The notes beneath the pieces are model-generated. The model saw only the letters and a list, made by a program, of their open reading frames with translations, had not been told where the DNA came from and made no database searches. Source: Ardenticatenaceae bacterium (GTDB lineage: Bacteria > Chloroflexota > Anaerolineae > Promineifilales > Promineifilaceae). Taken from it: DNA of 64,000 bases. The position numbers and the translations under genes were made by a program. The stretch spans positions 1 through 64,000 of the forward strand of contig JASJCR010000002.1 of assembly GCA_030065875.1 (NCBI GenBank). Direction: 5' to 3'. This document shows positions 1 to 8,311 of this stretch, piece after piece (within the stretch, counting starts at the first letter, position 1; each line of letters starts with the position of its first letter).

Positions 1-234
1 GGTTTCCGGTTTGAGTCTGGTGTTGACCTCGAATATCGTACGGCAACCGGCCAAAATCGACACCAACACCTGGCTGAGTTTGTCGAAAGGAGTGAAATCG
101 TGTGTTTTCATCTTGACTTCGACCTTTTTCAAAGGATTGAGGGTCTGATTTTGTTGGTAATGTGCCAGCAAAACGGCCAAAGGCGCGTATTGCGTGTTCG
201 TTAATTCCGCGGTCAGTCCAAATTCGATGGTCAT
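1..234 (-). CDS. Transposase, N-terminal part (runs off left edge)
   Basis: An open frame starts at ATG 234 on the minus strand and reaches base 1 without a stop, giving 78 codons. It begins MTIEFGLTAELTNTQY and contains KLSQVLVSILAGCRTIFEVN, which resembles the N-terminal region of DDE-type transposases common in Chloroflexota (a family memory, not a search result). The start is preceded by AGGAGG at a good distance. The catalytic domain would lie beyond the window, so intactness cannot be judged. Alternative: a domesticated or decayed transposase fragment. Confidence 0.6.
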   Translation of the reverse strand, partial: MTIEFGLTAELTNTQYAPLAVLLAHYQQNQTLNPLKKVEVKMKTHDFTPFDKLSQVLVSILAGCRTIFEVNTRLKPET

Positions 235-433
235 GAGTTATGCCTCCTGCGGAGCTAACTCTAATGAACTTTTGGACCGGTTGCGAATCGGGGCTCAAAA
301 GAGCCCGTTTAACCGATTTTTTAGCAGTAGATATGCCTTCTCTTTGCACATTCGAGTAGAAATGGCCTCTCTTTGCGCAAAATTAAGGTAAGTACTCTGA
401 AACTTAAGCTTTCTTAATTACTTTTACCGATGA

Positions 434-540
434 ACATTGAAGATTTACAAATGAATGTGGATATGAACCGACTTTCAAAACAGACTCGTCATCCCCGCGC
501 ATGCGGGGATCCATCGGTGACCATCCAGTGGATTCCCGCT
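434..540 (-). repeat. Two-hairpin dispersed element, truncated copy A
   Basis: Read on the minus strand, this matches the elements at 9998-10155 and 44899-45055: a GGATCCCCGC/GCGGGGAT hairpin, then TTTTGAAAGTCGGTT, then an AT-rich tail ending TAAATCTTCAAT. The first hairpin (ATTCCCGC/GCGGGAAT in the full copies) is cut inside its 3' arm at base 540, where another repeat begins. Confidence 0.8.
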
Positions 541-546
541 ACAGAG

Positions 547-660
547 TATTAAGTGGTTTACAAAAAGAATTGCTAAAAAAGCCACGGATTAACACGGATT
601 TTCGCAGATTTCTCCCTATAATCTGCGAAAATCTGCGTAATCTGCGGATATTTTCTGTGA
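547..660. repeat. 'cacggatt' dyad repeat, copy 1
   Basis: Imperfect palindromic intergenic repeat with GCCACGGATTAACACGGATT and perfect 12-bp arms TTTTCGCAGATT (599-610) and AATCTGCGAAAA (620-631). A closely related copy lies at 32042-32152, and decayed relatives at 15648-15720 and 52945-53007. The upstream segment (TTAAGTGGT, CAAAAAG) is shared with the 32042 copy, so the element extends beyond the dyad. Confidence 0.75.
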
Positions 661-674
661 AATTAGCGAACTGA

Positions 675-2243
675 TTAATTTCCCGGCTCAAGCGCAAACT
701 CAAACACCCCAATTTCGGCCGACTCGGCCAGCGGGGCTGTTCCGGCACAGCCGCTTGACTCAACTTGATAAAAAGCGGTTCCTAAACTCAGGGCATTGGT
801 CACCGTATATGGGGTGGTGATTCCCATGGCTACCGTTGTGCCCTCCCCCAGATCGAAATATGGGGTGGTGCTGGAAACAATCGAGGCCACACACCCACCG
901 GCCGGAGCCACCCAGTTGAATTGTAGATCGGGATCTGCGGCGATAAATTCCAGCGAGTGGGTCAGGGGAATATTGGTTTCGACGGTGCTCAAGGTGGGGG
1001 TGAGTGGATAATTTAAATCGTTGATGATTTGAGTCATCGTGGTGACATCCACTGAATCAAAAAGACCGATGGAAAATTCCGTTTGTCCGGTCAGTAAATC
1101 TTCGAGATTGTTTCGCCCAAAGCCAAAGACGGTCATCTCATCGGCCGCGCCGAGATTGTTGTTCAACGACCGGTAGGAGTCGATTAGATTGTCTGGCGTG
1201 TGGTTGATGATGAAGATGGAGCGGTTGAGAGTTGGATCGGCAAAATATGCCCACTCATCTCCGGGCAAATCATAAGTGAAGTCACTATCGAGGGTCATGC
1301 TGACCCCCGTAGACAATCTCAAAAAATCGTTGGCGTCCATCAAGCCGCCGGGGGTTCCTTCGTACAAAAACCAATAATCGTCGGCCGCTTCCAGGACGGT
1401 TAGCCGGGCGGATTGAGGATAAATTTCCCACATGACCGAAAATCTATAAGCCGGCAGCCAACTTGGATACCCGGTTGAACTAATCACCGTTTTGATCGGT
1501 CCACTGCTCAAGATTACTGAGGTTGAACCTGAATCGCCGGTATACCCAGGGTGAAAAAATTTGTTAAACCCCAAATTGGGTATACCGCGGTAGGTGTAGG
1601 GGGTGCCGATAGGATCATAACCGATCCAATCATTTCCTTGCGAATCGACCAGGCTTGAAAAACCGCCCCCTTCTTTGTGGTAATCATAAATGGCTGAGGG
1701 GGTTTCGATGCGAAAAGCGAGCTGGCCAGCATCGGAGATGTTATCGGTTGTGGTAATCAAGGGGGTCATGGTTACCGAACCCACCGCACTGCCTACGGGG
1801 TTGAAGTAAAGGTCAAAGGTACGAGTTGTGGTTGGTGAAGTGGTGCCATCTAAAATGAAGACGAGGGTACCGGAAGCGTTGGTTGAGGCGTTGTAATCGG
1901 CCGCCTGGTCAAATTGGAAGTGCACGTCGGAATCAAGTAAGCTGCGGGTGCCGTCCACTTCGATCACCCTTATGGTTTGGGGGTCAAACGCGGCCGTTTC
2001 TCCAGCATTGTTGAGCAGCGTGGTGAAGTTAACCGCAATTTCCACCGGCCGATTTGTGCGCGTGTAGCTGTCGTTGGTCACGACAACCTGTGCCCGGTAA
2101 TTTAAGTTGTTGTCCCACCAGTTGCTCGTCGATGGAGCTGCTTCGGCCGTCTGACCGGCTATCCACAAGAGGGAAGCCATGAGCAGAGAGCCCCAGATTA
2201 GGGCAGCGAAAATTGAGCGAATGCGATTAGGTTGACCATTCAT
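675..2243 (-). CDS. Secreted protein of unknown function
   Basis: A 522-residue exported protein. The ATG at 2243 is preferred over upstream in-frame starts because AAGGTG lies just upstream and because it places a basic n-region and a hydrophobic segment (about residues 10-30) at the N terminus, ending in TAEAA, a likely signal peptidase I site. The mature N terminus (SNWWDNNLNYRAQVVVTN) has the flavour of the DUF2341-type beta-sandwich domains of bacterial surface proteins; this is weak resemblance only. The C terminus looks like another beta-rich domain with two cysteines that could form a disulfide (GGC, SSGC). No catalytic motif was recognised. The LysM protein gene lies just upstream on the same strand, so both may contribute to the cell surface. 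Confidence 0.75.
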   Translation of the reverse strand: MNGQPNRIRSIFAALIWGSLLMASLLWIAGQTAEAAPSTSNWWDNNLNYRAQVVVTNDSYTRTNRPVEIAVNFTTLLNNAGETAAFDPQTIRVIEVDGTRSLLDSDVHFQFDQAADYNASTNASGTLVFILDGTTSPTTTRTFDLYFNPVGSAVGSVTMTPLITTTDNISDAGQLAFRIETPSAIYDYHKEGGGFSSLVDSQGNDWIGYDPIGTPYTYRGIPNLGFNKFFHPGYTGDSGSTSVILSSGPIKTVISSTGYPSWLPAYRFSVMWEIYPQSARLTVLEAADDYWFLYEGTPGGLMDANDFLRLSTGVSMTLDSDFTYDLPGDEWAYFADPTLNRSIFIINHTPDNLIDSYRSLNNNLGAADEMTVFGFGRNNLEDLLTGQTEFSIGLFDSVDVTTMTQIINDLNYPLTPTLSTVETNIPLTHSLEFIAADPDLQFNWVAPAGGCVASIVSSTTPYFDLGEGTTVAMGITTPYTVTNALSLGTAFYQVESSGCAGTAPLAESAEIGVFEFALEPGN

Positions 2244-2414
2244 GAAGTGAAGCACCTTTGATGGGTTTTTACTCATTATTCGCTTTTTGCTTACGAGGAG
2301 GCTTTCAATTGAGTTGTCGGAGGGGAAAAAAGTGTGAAAATGCATTGACGCAGGCGCGATTTTTTAATCGCGCCTGCGCTTCTATTTTGACCGCGTTTTT
2401 GTTGAAATAACAGC

Positions 2415-3572
2415 CTACTGGACCCGAGTGAGCGACCAATCGTCGACAAACCAGCCGTTATTTTGGATGGCAAAGCGGCCGCGAAGCGCCGCCCCAACCG
2501 TCACCGTAGACCGCTGGTTGATGGTAAAACGATAGGTCAGGCGATTGCGCTGCCCGAAGTTGGGGAGGATCCAGCCCGAGCTGCCGCCAGCCGCGATGAG
2601 ACGGACGTCTCCCGACAGCGGATCTGGCGCTAAAACTTTCTGACCGTTTTGATACCCGACCACCAAATCGGGAAAGACGTTGACTACCAATTCATAGGTT
2701 CCGGGATCCAGGGTCACATCGGTCAACATCCGGACGCTGATCGCGCCGCTGCCCTTAAATATTTTTACGGTGTGGTCCCCATCATAAATAAAGAGGGGGT
2801 GTTCGCTTGGCGGCAGGAATTGGCGGGAGAGTACGCGCGTTTCCGGCCGGAGCCACACATCCCAACTTTCACCGCCAAAGCCGGTTGGGCCGCTGTCCCA
2901 TTCAAACCGCCAGCTGTTGGGCAGCTGAAGCTCTGCCACGCCGTTCATGTTGTACCACCCGTTTTCAAAGGAGCCGTTGGGCAGTAAATTGCCGCTGGTT
3001 ACCGGTGGTGGAGGGACAGCTGTGGGTGGTGGGGGCACCGGTGTTGGCTGCGGTGGTACAGGGGTTGGCTGTTGCGGAACCGGTGTCGGCTGCGGCGGGA
3101 CGGCCGTCGGATTTGGTGGTGGTTGGGTGGGCGGTGGCGGTGGGGAGCCGGTTGCGCCTGGGATAGTGAGCTGCTGCCCCACAAGTATAAAGTTGATGTT
3201 GCTGATGCGGTTGGCTGCAGCGATTGCCGAAATGGTAACCCCATAGCGTACGGCGATACGCGACAGGGTTTCACCCGGCTGGACCGTATGAATTGTTGCG
3301 GATTCCGATCCTCCGCCATTGCCTGGGTTGGATGGAAGCGGCGGCGTATTGGTAGTGGGGATCACCAGACGTTGATTGACGTAGATGAAGTTCGGGTTGA
3401 TGATGTTGTTGGCCTGCACAATGGCCTGCATGGAAATGCCAAATTGGCGGGCGATGCCCATGAGGGTGTCTCCCGGCCGCACGATGTAGATGGTGTCAGC
3501 GGCCGCGACAAGCGGGAGGATGAGCAGCCATAGGAGGGCTGCAAAATAAGCCAGTGGACGGATTTGTTTCAT
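2415..3572 (-). CDS. LysM-domain exported protein
   Basis: A 385-residue protein with an N-terminal hydrophobic signal (about residues 8-25), two LysM domains at about 28-71 and 94-137 (YIVRPGDTLMGIARQFGIS and HTVQPGETLSRIAVRYGVT, each closing with an N-x-x-L-x-IP motif), a Pro/Thr/Val-rich linker (about 142-190) and a C-terminal beta-rich module (about 193-385). That module begins NLLPNGSFENGWYNMNG, typical of carbohydrate-binding-like jelly rolls. LysM modules bind N-acetylglucosamine polymers such as peptidoglycan, so the likely role is a wall-associated binding protein. No catalytic domain is visible. The linker produces long antisense frames that are not genes. Confidence 0.88.
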   Translation of the reverse strand: MKQIRPLAYFAALLWLLILPLVAAADTIYIVRPGDTLMGIARQFGISMQAIVQANNIINPNFIYVNQRLVIPTTNTPPLPSNPGNGGGSESATIHTVQPGETLSRIAVRYGVTISAIAAANRISNINFILVGQQLTIPGATGSPPPPPTQPPPNPTAVPPQPTPVPQQPTPVPPQPTPVPPPPTAVPPPPVTSGNLLPNGSFENGWYNMNGVAELQLPNSWRFEWDSGPTGFGGESWDVWLRPETRVLSRQFLPPSEHPLFIYDGDHTVKIFKGSGAISVRMLTDVTLDPGTYELVVNVFPDLVVGYQNGQKVLAPDPLSGDVRLIAAGGSSGWILPNFGQRNRLTYRFTINQRSTVTVGAALRGRFAIQNNGWFVDDWSLTRVQ

Positions 3573-3674
3573 GTTACTTCTCCAGATATTCAGTACAGCA
3601 GACTGTTCACTTATTTTATGTGGATTGGGGAATTTTGTGAATTAAGGGGAGGTGAAAACGGGGGCTAGAGGATA

Positions 3675-3723
3675 GGTGATAGGTAATGGGTGGTGGGTGT
3701 TAGGTGATGGGTGATGGGTGTTA
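3675..3723 (+). repeat. Heptanucleotide tandem array (GGTGATG type)
   Basis: Seven consecutive 7-base units: GGTGATA, GGTAATG, GGTGGTG, GGTGTTA, GGTGATG, GGTGATG, GGTGTTA. The last unit includes the TTA (3721-3723) that is the TAA stop codon of the crcB gene on the minus strand. A related array lies at 55214-55339. Cyanobacterial STRR heptamers are a comparable class. Confidence 0.85.
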
Positions 3724-4116
3724 GAGGAGTGTGGCGGTTTGCATGCCGATCCAAACCAGCAGGAGCCCGAGAAGATTGCTGGTAATCATATAAAACAAAG
3801 CCGGCTGTGCCCCTCCAGCCTGAAACAAGTTAAACCCTTCAAGAGCAAAGGTTGAAAAGGTCGTTAACGCCCCCAGAAAGCCGGTGGTGACCATCAAGCG
3901 CAATGATTCCTGCCCAATCAGACGATCCGAAAACAGCTGATACAGCAGCCCCATGAGGAACGCTCCCAACATGTTGGCGGCGAAAGTCCCCCAGGGAAAA
4001 ACAACCGGGGCCCCATCCCGAAACCTCAGAATGGCCGAGGCGGTCCAAACCGCAATCCCATACCGCAATAGCGCGCCGCAGGCTCCACCAACCGCGATGG
4101 CCAAAAATTGATTCAT
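3721..4116 (-). CDS. crcB: Fluoride ion channel CrcB/FluC
   Basis: A 131-residue, four-helix membrane protein. Typical features are the N-terminal GGACGALLRYG, the N-x-x-GAFLMG helix-2 motif and the family signature GFLGALTTFSTF, which contains the phenylalanines and the central Na+ site region of Fluc channels. Fluc proteins act as dual-topology dimers exporting fluoride. This is a single-copy, normal-length gene. It sits 20 bp after a glycosyltransferase gene on the same strand, so there is no room for a fluoride riboswitch directly upstream. Its stop codon is provided by a heptanucleotide repeat array. Confidence 0.93.
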   Translation of the reverse strand: MNQFLAIAVGGACGALLRYGIAVWTASAILRFRDGAPVVFPWGTFAANMLGAFLMGLLYQLFSDRLIGQESLRLMVTTGFLGALTTFSTFALEGFNLFQAGGAQPALFYMITSNLLGLLLVWIGMQTATLL

Positions 4117-4136
4117 GTGGGAACTTGAGAAATAAA

Positions 4137-5039
4137 CTACTTAAACGGAGGCACCTTATATTTTAAACTTCCCGCCAGGATGCCTTGTTGGAAAGCATAA
4201 TTTCGTGTATACAATCCCATCTCCCACTTTTCTTTGATGCGCATGCGCCATAAGAGAAGCTGTACCCAACCTTTAATATGAATATACCATCTGACCATTG
4301 ACTCTTTTCCCCGAGTTGATGGATTGTAACGGGTCTCGAGCAGGGCACTGTATTTTCCGTAATTAAACCACTGTTTCTTCATTTCATCGACTGTCGCGCG
4401 CAGGCGGTAATGCAATACGGCGTCTTTTACAAATTTGACCCTGGCCCCGGCCTGTTGCGCTTTGAATCCATAATCGAGGTCTTCGGCGGCTATCAACGTC
4501 TCGTCAAATCCCCCGATTTTTTCGTGATATTCCCGTTGAATGCCCAACCCCCACCCTCGAACCATCATAAAATAAGGGGGGTACGGCGCTTGATGATCCT
4601 CTTCATTGACATCCTCATCTTCATATGCCAGATGATTCATGTCAAATTTTTGCAGCCAGGAATCGTGATTGAGTTTTTTGAACTCTATGCGGCCGATGGC
4701 AATATCGTGATCTTGCAGCGCCTGAACAATTAGCTTTAGCCAGTCGTGACCGATGACGTCATCTGCATCACAAAAGATAAAAGCATCTCCGCTGGCGGCC
4801 TTTGCCCCTATATTTCGCGCATACGCGGGACCGCTTCCTTCAAATGCTTCGACGTATTTAATTAACTGGCTTTTTTGCGCAAAAGAGCAAATGACCTCTT
4901 TTGAAGAGTCTGTAGAGTTATTGTCGACAACGATGATTTCAAGAAGAAACTCTTCCCGTTGGGTGATAATCGCCTGCAGTTGTTCCCCGATGGTGTCAGC
5001 AGCATTGTGGCACGGAATAATTACGCTAATTTTCATCAA
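4137..5039 (-). CDS. Family 2 glycosyltransferase
   Basis: A 300-residue GT-A fold glycosyltransferase. It opens with the GT2 signature KISVIIPCHNAADTI, has VVDNNSTD (about 37-44) and a DxD metal/nucleotide-sugar site in FCDADD (91-93), followed by the GWGLGIQREYHEKIGGFDE acceptor-side region and E-D at the expected catalytic-base position. The C-terminal part is amphipathic and suggests membrane association. It probably transfers a sugar during exopolysaccharide or glycolipid synthesis; donor and acceptor are unknown. Two ATGs in tandem start the frame. It is separated from the upstream GT4 gene by about 150 bp containing an inverted repeat. Confidence 0.88.
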   Translation of the reverse strand: MMKISVIIPCHNAADTIGEQLQAIITQREEFLLEIIVVDNNSTDSSKEVICSFAQKSQLIKYVEAFEGSGPAYARNIGAKAASGDAFIFCDADDVIGHDWLKLIVQALQDHDIAIGRIEFKKLNHDSWLQKFDMNHLAYEDEDVNEEDHQAPYPPYFMMVRGWGLGIQREYHEKIGGFDETLIAAEDLDYGFKAQQAGARVKFVKDAVLHYRLRATVDEMKKQWFNYGKYSALLETRYNPSTRGKESMVRWYIHIKGWVQLLLWRMRIKEKWEMGLYTRNYAFQQGILAGSLKYKVPPFK

Positions 5040-5107
5040 ATTTTTCTCAAAACTTTCTTTGAAGGGCTCCGACGCTATCGCTTTTAGCGGAAAGAAAGGT
5101 TACTAAA

Positions 5108-5150
5108 GAAACCAAAGGAAGTGATGGTTGTGCCCACACCCTTTGGTTTC
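5108..5150. terminator. Inverted repeat between two glycosyltransferase genes
   Basis: Perfect 11-bp arms GAAACCAAAGG (5108-5118) and CCTTTGGTTTC (5140-5150) around a 21-nt loop. The minus strand continues with a short T-rich stretch, so this may attenuate read-through from the GT4 gene into the GT2 gene. Terminator strength looks modest. Confidence 0.45.
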
Positions 5151-5187
5151 GATTTTTCACCAGACAGCCACCCCCGGCTGGCTTGAG

Positions 5188-6462
5188 TTATTGGGTTAAA
5201 TGTCCAAATCGTCTGAACAGAATATCCAACCACCAATTTGAAATATTTTCGGCACTAAAATGGTTTAAGGCGTACACGCGGCCGGCCTCACCCATCTCTT
5301 TGGCTAAATCCGGATTGTAAATCAATTTAACGATATTGGCGGCCAGCTGTTCTGGATCACCTGGTTGTGATACAAAACCCGTTTTATTGTGTAAGACAAC
5401 CTCAGGCACGCTGCCTGAATCAATTGAAACACATGGAATTCGAGCCACCATTGCCCCCAAAAAAACGAGGGAGACGGCATCAGCCAGCAGCGGCAGGGCA
5501 AATATATCGGTGCCCGCAAATATATCTGGTAAATCATCGCGGAACCCCAGGAAACGAACTTTGTCACCCAGATCAAGCTCTTTGGCCTTGTTAAAAATCA
5601 CCTGGTCAAAATCGGTCCCGGCCGAGGCATCACCCACAATCAGAAGGTGAGCGTTCGGAATCTCGGGCAGGACTTTTGAAAACGCCTCGAGCAAAAGAGG
5701 GAACCCTTTCCCGGCATCCAGGCGGGCTGCTGACGTGATAATAGGTGTGTCAAGCGGAAGATCCAGCTCTTTACGCAGCTTATCCCCGTTATGGGGAATG
5801 TCATAAATGCGCGTGTCGGCAATATGGTGAATATGTTCGGTGTTTTCCCGAGGAACGCCCTGACCGATCGCCGTTTCCTGAACAAATTTGCAGCTGCCAA
5901 CGACGTGGTCGTTGTTTTGAATGATTTTGAGGGTGTTTTTACCCAGCCATGGACCCACCTCATAGCAGATGTGGATGACATGGGGGATATTAAAAATTTT
6001 TGATGCCCAGTGAGCCAAAAAAACCTCGTGATGCTGCTGGGTAGTATAGATGACGTCCGGCTTAAACTCGCGAATATGCTTTCTGATTTTTAGAAAGGCA
6101 CCGGGCAATTTGCTGATGACCATCATGCCGCGCTGAAGATGAGACGGCCGCTGTGGCAAGTTCATGTTGCGGCCAAAATCGTAGTGAAAAACCCGATTTT
6201 CGCGAGCCAGTTGAGGAACGATGTTTGCGGAAGGATTGTGAGTGGCAGACTGCCATAAAAACATGGCGTCGACATAGTCGGGATCGACGTTTTCAGCGAG
6301 ATTTTTGTGAACTTTGTACTCGTTGCTCTCGTCCCGGGTGGCGTGAAGAAACAAAACCCGCAGGGGACGGTTGGGCTTGGGTGGTTTGTGGTATTCCAAT
6401 TCTGGCTGATTTAAACCCATAGGTTCATCTTTAATTTGGGATTGTGGAAGATTTGAAATCAT
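5188..6462 (-). CDS. Family 4 (GT-B) glycosyltransferase with altered EX7E
   Basis: A 424-residue GT-B fold protein with an N-terminal acceptor domain (LRVLFLHATRDESNEYKV) and a C-terminal donor domain containing ITSAARLDAGKGFPLLLEAF (about 242-261) and the stretch GTDIFALPLLADAVSLVFLG. In GT4 enzymes the latter region carries two glutamates seven residues apart. Here the equivalent positions appear to be Asp328 and Gly336, so the second acidic residue is missing. The following SIDSGSVPEVV matches the usual family loop. It probably modifies a surface glycan together with the adjacent GT2 enzyme. The N-terminal 30 residues are Pro-rich and may be poorly conserved, so the exact start is uncertain. 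Confidence 0.85.
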   Translation of the reverse strand: MISNLPQSQIKDEPMGLNQPELEYHKPPKPNRPLRVLFLHATRDESNEYKVHKNLAENVDPDYVDAMFLWQSATHNPSANIVPQLARENRVFHYDFGRNMNLPQRPSHLQRGMMVISKLPGAFLKIRKHIREFKPDVIYTTQQHHEVFLAHWASKIFNIPHVIHICYEVGPWLGKNTLKIIQNNDHVVGSCKFVQETAIGQGVPRENTEHIHHIADTRIYDIPHNGDKLRKELDLPLDTPIITSAARLDAGKGFPLLLEAFSKVLPEIPNAHLLIVGDASAGTDFDQVIFNKAKELDLGDKVRFLGFRDDLPDIFAGTDIFALPLLADAVSLVFLGAMVARIPCVSIDSGSVPEVVLHNKTGFVSQPGDPEQLAANIVKLIYNPDLAKEMGEAGRVYALNHFSAENISNWWLDILFRRFGHLTQ

Positions 6463-6830
6463 ATTTTCTTAATTTGACCTACATTTATTTAGATCGTGGA
6501 TTTTGTTCACACAAACCCAATAGAATGGTGAATATTTTTGAGAGAAGCTTGTGTAATAAGACCTTCACACATTTTTAACAGGCAAACCTTACAACCCAGA
6601 TTAATAAACAGGACCAATTTCCTATATTTGTTCTTGCCAAAGGCCTTTTTTCGTAGTTTTGGTTTTCCCCTCTAAATTGCCACAGATTGGACCAATCTTC
6701 AAGATTGGTCCAATCTACGAGCATGGATGTTTTAAGTGTTAATCCGCTTTTTAACCTGTCCGCCCCAAAACCCGACCCAGCGGGGATTTGCTGAGCCTGG
6801 AAGAGACATTCGGTGAGCTGTCACCTTTAT
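6463..6830. other. Intergenic region with strong hairpin
   Basis: No coding potential was seen in 368 bp between the GT4 gene and the C39-TPR gene. The only clear structure is the perfect hairpin at 6684-6716. The rest is AT-rich and may hold the GT4 promoter, but no convincing -35/-10 pair could be assigned by eye. Confidence 0.6.
6684..6716. repeat. Perfect 16-bp-arm hairpin (GATTGGACCAATC type)
   Basis: Arms AGATTGGACCAATCTT (6684-6699) and AAGATTGGTCCAATCT (6701-6716) flank a single C. Each arm is itself nearly palindromic, so alternative cruciform folds are possible. No T-run follows on either strand, so it does not look like a standard intrinsic terminator. It lies in the gap after the minus-strand C39-TPR gene. 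Confidence 0.85.
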
Positions 6831-8273
6831 TTAGCGAATCGAATTGACGTAATCCAGCGCAAATTGGGCGGGATAGAAAAACTCATTTAGCTCCAGAGCT
6901 TGCTCAAAAGAATTCGCCGCCCCATTTAAATCTCCCTGAAAGGAAAGGGCATGTCCTTTGTAGTAATACGTCTCTTCGACATTTCGGCCGCCGGGATCAA
7001 CCAGAGTGGCATCCGCCAAATTGATCATATCCTGATAGCGCCCGGTTTTCATATAGGCGATATACGGCCGGTGCTGGTACCACAACATGCGGCTGGGCAA
7101 ACCAAGGGCCAAAGATTGATCAAAGGCGGTGGCCCCATTTTCATAAAAAGTTTGCTCGCCGGTGATTTCCCCCAGGCGGGTAAGAGCCGTTCCCAGGTTA
7201 AACCAGGCAAATTGATTTTCAGCGTCCTTATCGATATTTGATTGGGCGCGCTGGGCGGCACTTTGCCACATGGTCACGTCATCAAGCAGATCATCACCTA
7301 AAATGGCAAACACCTCACTTTCTTTTTCAGGGGGATAAATGACGTAAAACGTATAGGCAAACTGCTGCCAATAGTAATCGATGTACTCATAAGTGTAAGG
7401 CCGGCCGTCCTCTAAGGTAAATCCAGCCTGCACGTCGCGTTCGTTAAACGGTCCCAGGAACGTATCCATCGTGTTGAAAATTTCCTGCCCGTCATCATAC
7501 CCGAAGACGGTTAAATAATGACCGTACCAGCCGCGCGCGTTTTCAACGTTTGGATCGTACCCTTTTTCAATAACCACCGGGAACCCGGCCGTGATCAGCC
7601 GCTTGAGCAGCTCCTGGTCGCCGTTGGCCCGGGTAATGGAACTGAGGGCGGTTTCCTGATTGACGTAATCGCTGACCTGCCAGGGACTGACGTTGCGATC
7701 CTGGGTATTTGGCTTGAGGTAGGAGGCGGCTGTTAGCTGATCGGTTGGATCACCCCAAAAGTTGAGCACCAGGGTGGCGTTGGTGGGGCCACAGTTGTTA
7801 AATTTTTGAGCCTCGTTTTTCAACCCTTCAATTCGGTGAGAGACAGGCAGGGGTTCGGGCGTGGGCGTTGGTGGGATGGGCGTGGCGGTTGGCGGAAGTG
7901 GTGTGGGGGAGGGAGCCTGTTCAACTGCACTACTTTCGTCAGGCTGAGCGGCCGTTTGCGATTCAGCCGGAGCTGTTTCTGTTGGAATCGGCGTTGCCGT
8001 GGCGGGTATGGGGGTGGTAGAAGCGGCTTCGGCGACGATCGCGATATCAGCCACCAGATCGGCCGCGTTGACTTCAGCGGCGTTGGCTTCGGCCACCGCC
8101 GGCAGATAATCACTTCGTTCACCCATGGTGGCAATCAGCGCATCAGGCAGATACGCCCAATATTGGGCTGGAACCATGGTCTCAATGATTTGGGGCAGGA
8201 ACGTGATAAAGATGATGATTAAGATTAAAAAACCTGCCGAGACATTGATAAGCTGTTTGATTTTTTGGTTCAT
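6831..8273 (-). CDS. Membrane-anchored C39-like peptidase with TPR domain (paralog 1)
   Basis: A 480-residue protein: N-terminal transmembrane anchor (about 10-30), a low-complexity Ala/Thr/Pro linker (about 60-145), a papain-fold C39-like domain (about 146-315) and C-terminal TPR repeats (about 340-480). The peptidase domain has the Cys of NNCGPTNA (C161), the His of WYGHYLTVFGYDD (H252) and an Asp in NTMDTF (D270), consistent with an intact Cys-His-Asp triad of the Peptidase_C39_2 group. The active domain is predicted to be outside the membrane. Substrate is unknown; unlike bacteriocin exporters, no ABC domain is attached. A close paralog lies immediately upstream (8312-9661), separated by 38 bp, so the pair probably forms an operon. 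Confidence 0.82.
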   Translation of the reverse strand: MNQKIKQLINVSAGFLILIIIFITFLPQIIETMVPAQYWAYLPDALIATMGERSDYLPAVAEANAAEVNAADLVADIAIVAEAASTTPIPATATPIPTETAPAESQTAAQPDESSAVEQAPSPTPLPPTATPIPPTPTPEPLPVSHRIEGLKNEAQKFNNCGPTNATLVLNFWGDPTDQLTAASYLKPNTQDRNVSPWQVSDYVNQETALSSITRANGDQELLKRLITAGFPVVIEKGYDPNVENARGWYGHYLTVFGYDDGQEIFNTMDTFLGPFNERDVQAGFTLEDGRPYTYEYIDYYWQQFAYTFYVIYPPEKESEVFAILGDDLLDDVTMWQSAAQRAQSNIDKDAENQFAWFNLGTALTRLGEITGEQTFYENGATAFDQSLALGLPSRMLWYQHRPYIAYMKTGRYQDMINLADATLVDPGGRNVEETYYYKGHALSFQGDLNGAANSFEQALELNEFFYPAQFALDYVNSIR

Positions 8274-8311
8274 AATATTACTTACAGACGCCGCAATCAG
8301 CGCCTGTCCCT

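Larger units (their letters stand above)
235..674. other. Repeat-filled intergenic region
   Basis: No convincing gene is present. From left to right it holds the transposase ribosome-binding site, a small hairpin with arms GGGCTC and GAGCCC (291-306) followed by a T6 run, a truncated copy of the two-hairpin dispersed element (434-540) and a copy of the 'cacggatt' dyad repeat (547-660). The two repeats abut directly, which suggests insertion of one into the other. Confidence 0.6.

Noticed and set aside
2947-3533. Glycine- or arginine-rich plus-strand frames
   Set aside because: They are the antisense of the Pro/Thr linker and LysM region; composition mirrors the true gene on the other strand.
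3675-3723. Possible CRISPR array
   Set aside because: Units are 7 bases with no spacers and vary base by base; this is a simple heptamer array, not repeats separated by unique spacers, and no cas genes are present.
4117-4136. Fluoride riboswitch upstream of crcB
   Set aside because: Only 20 bp separate crcB from the glycosyltransferase gene, which leaves no room for the aptamer.
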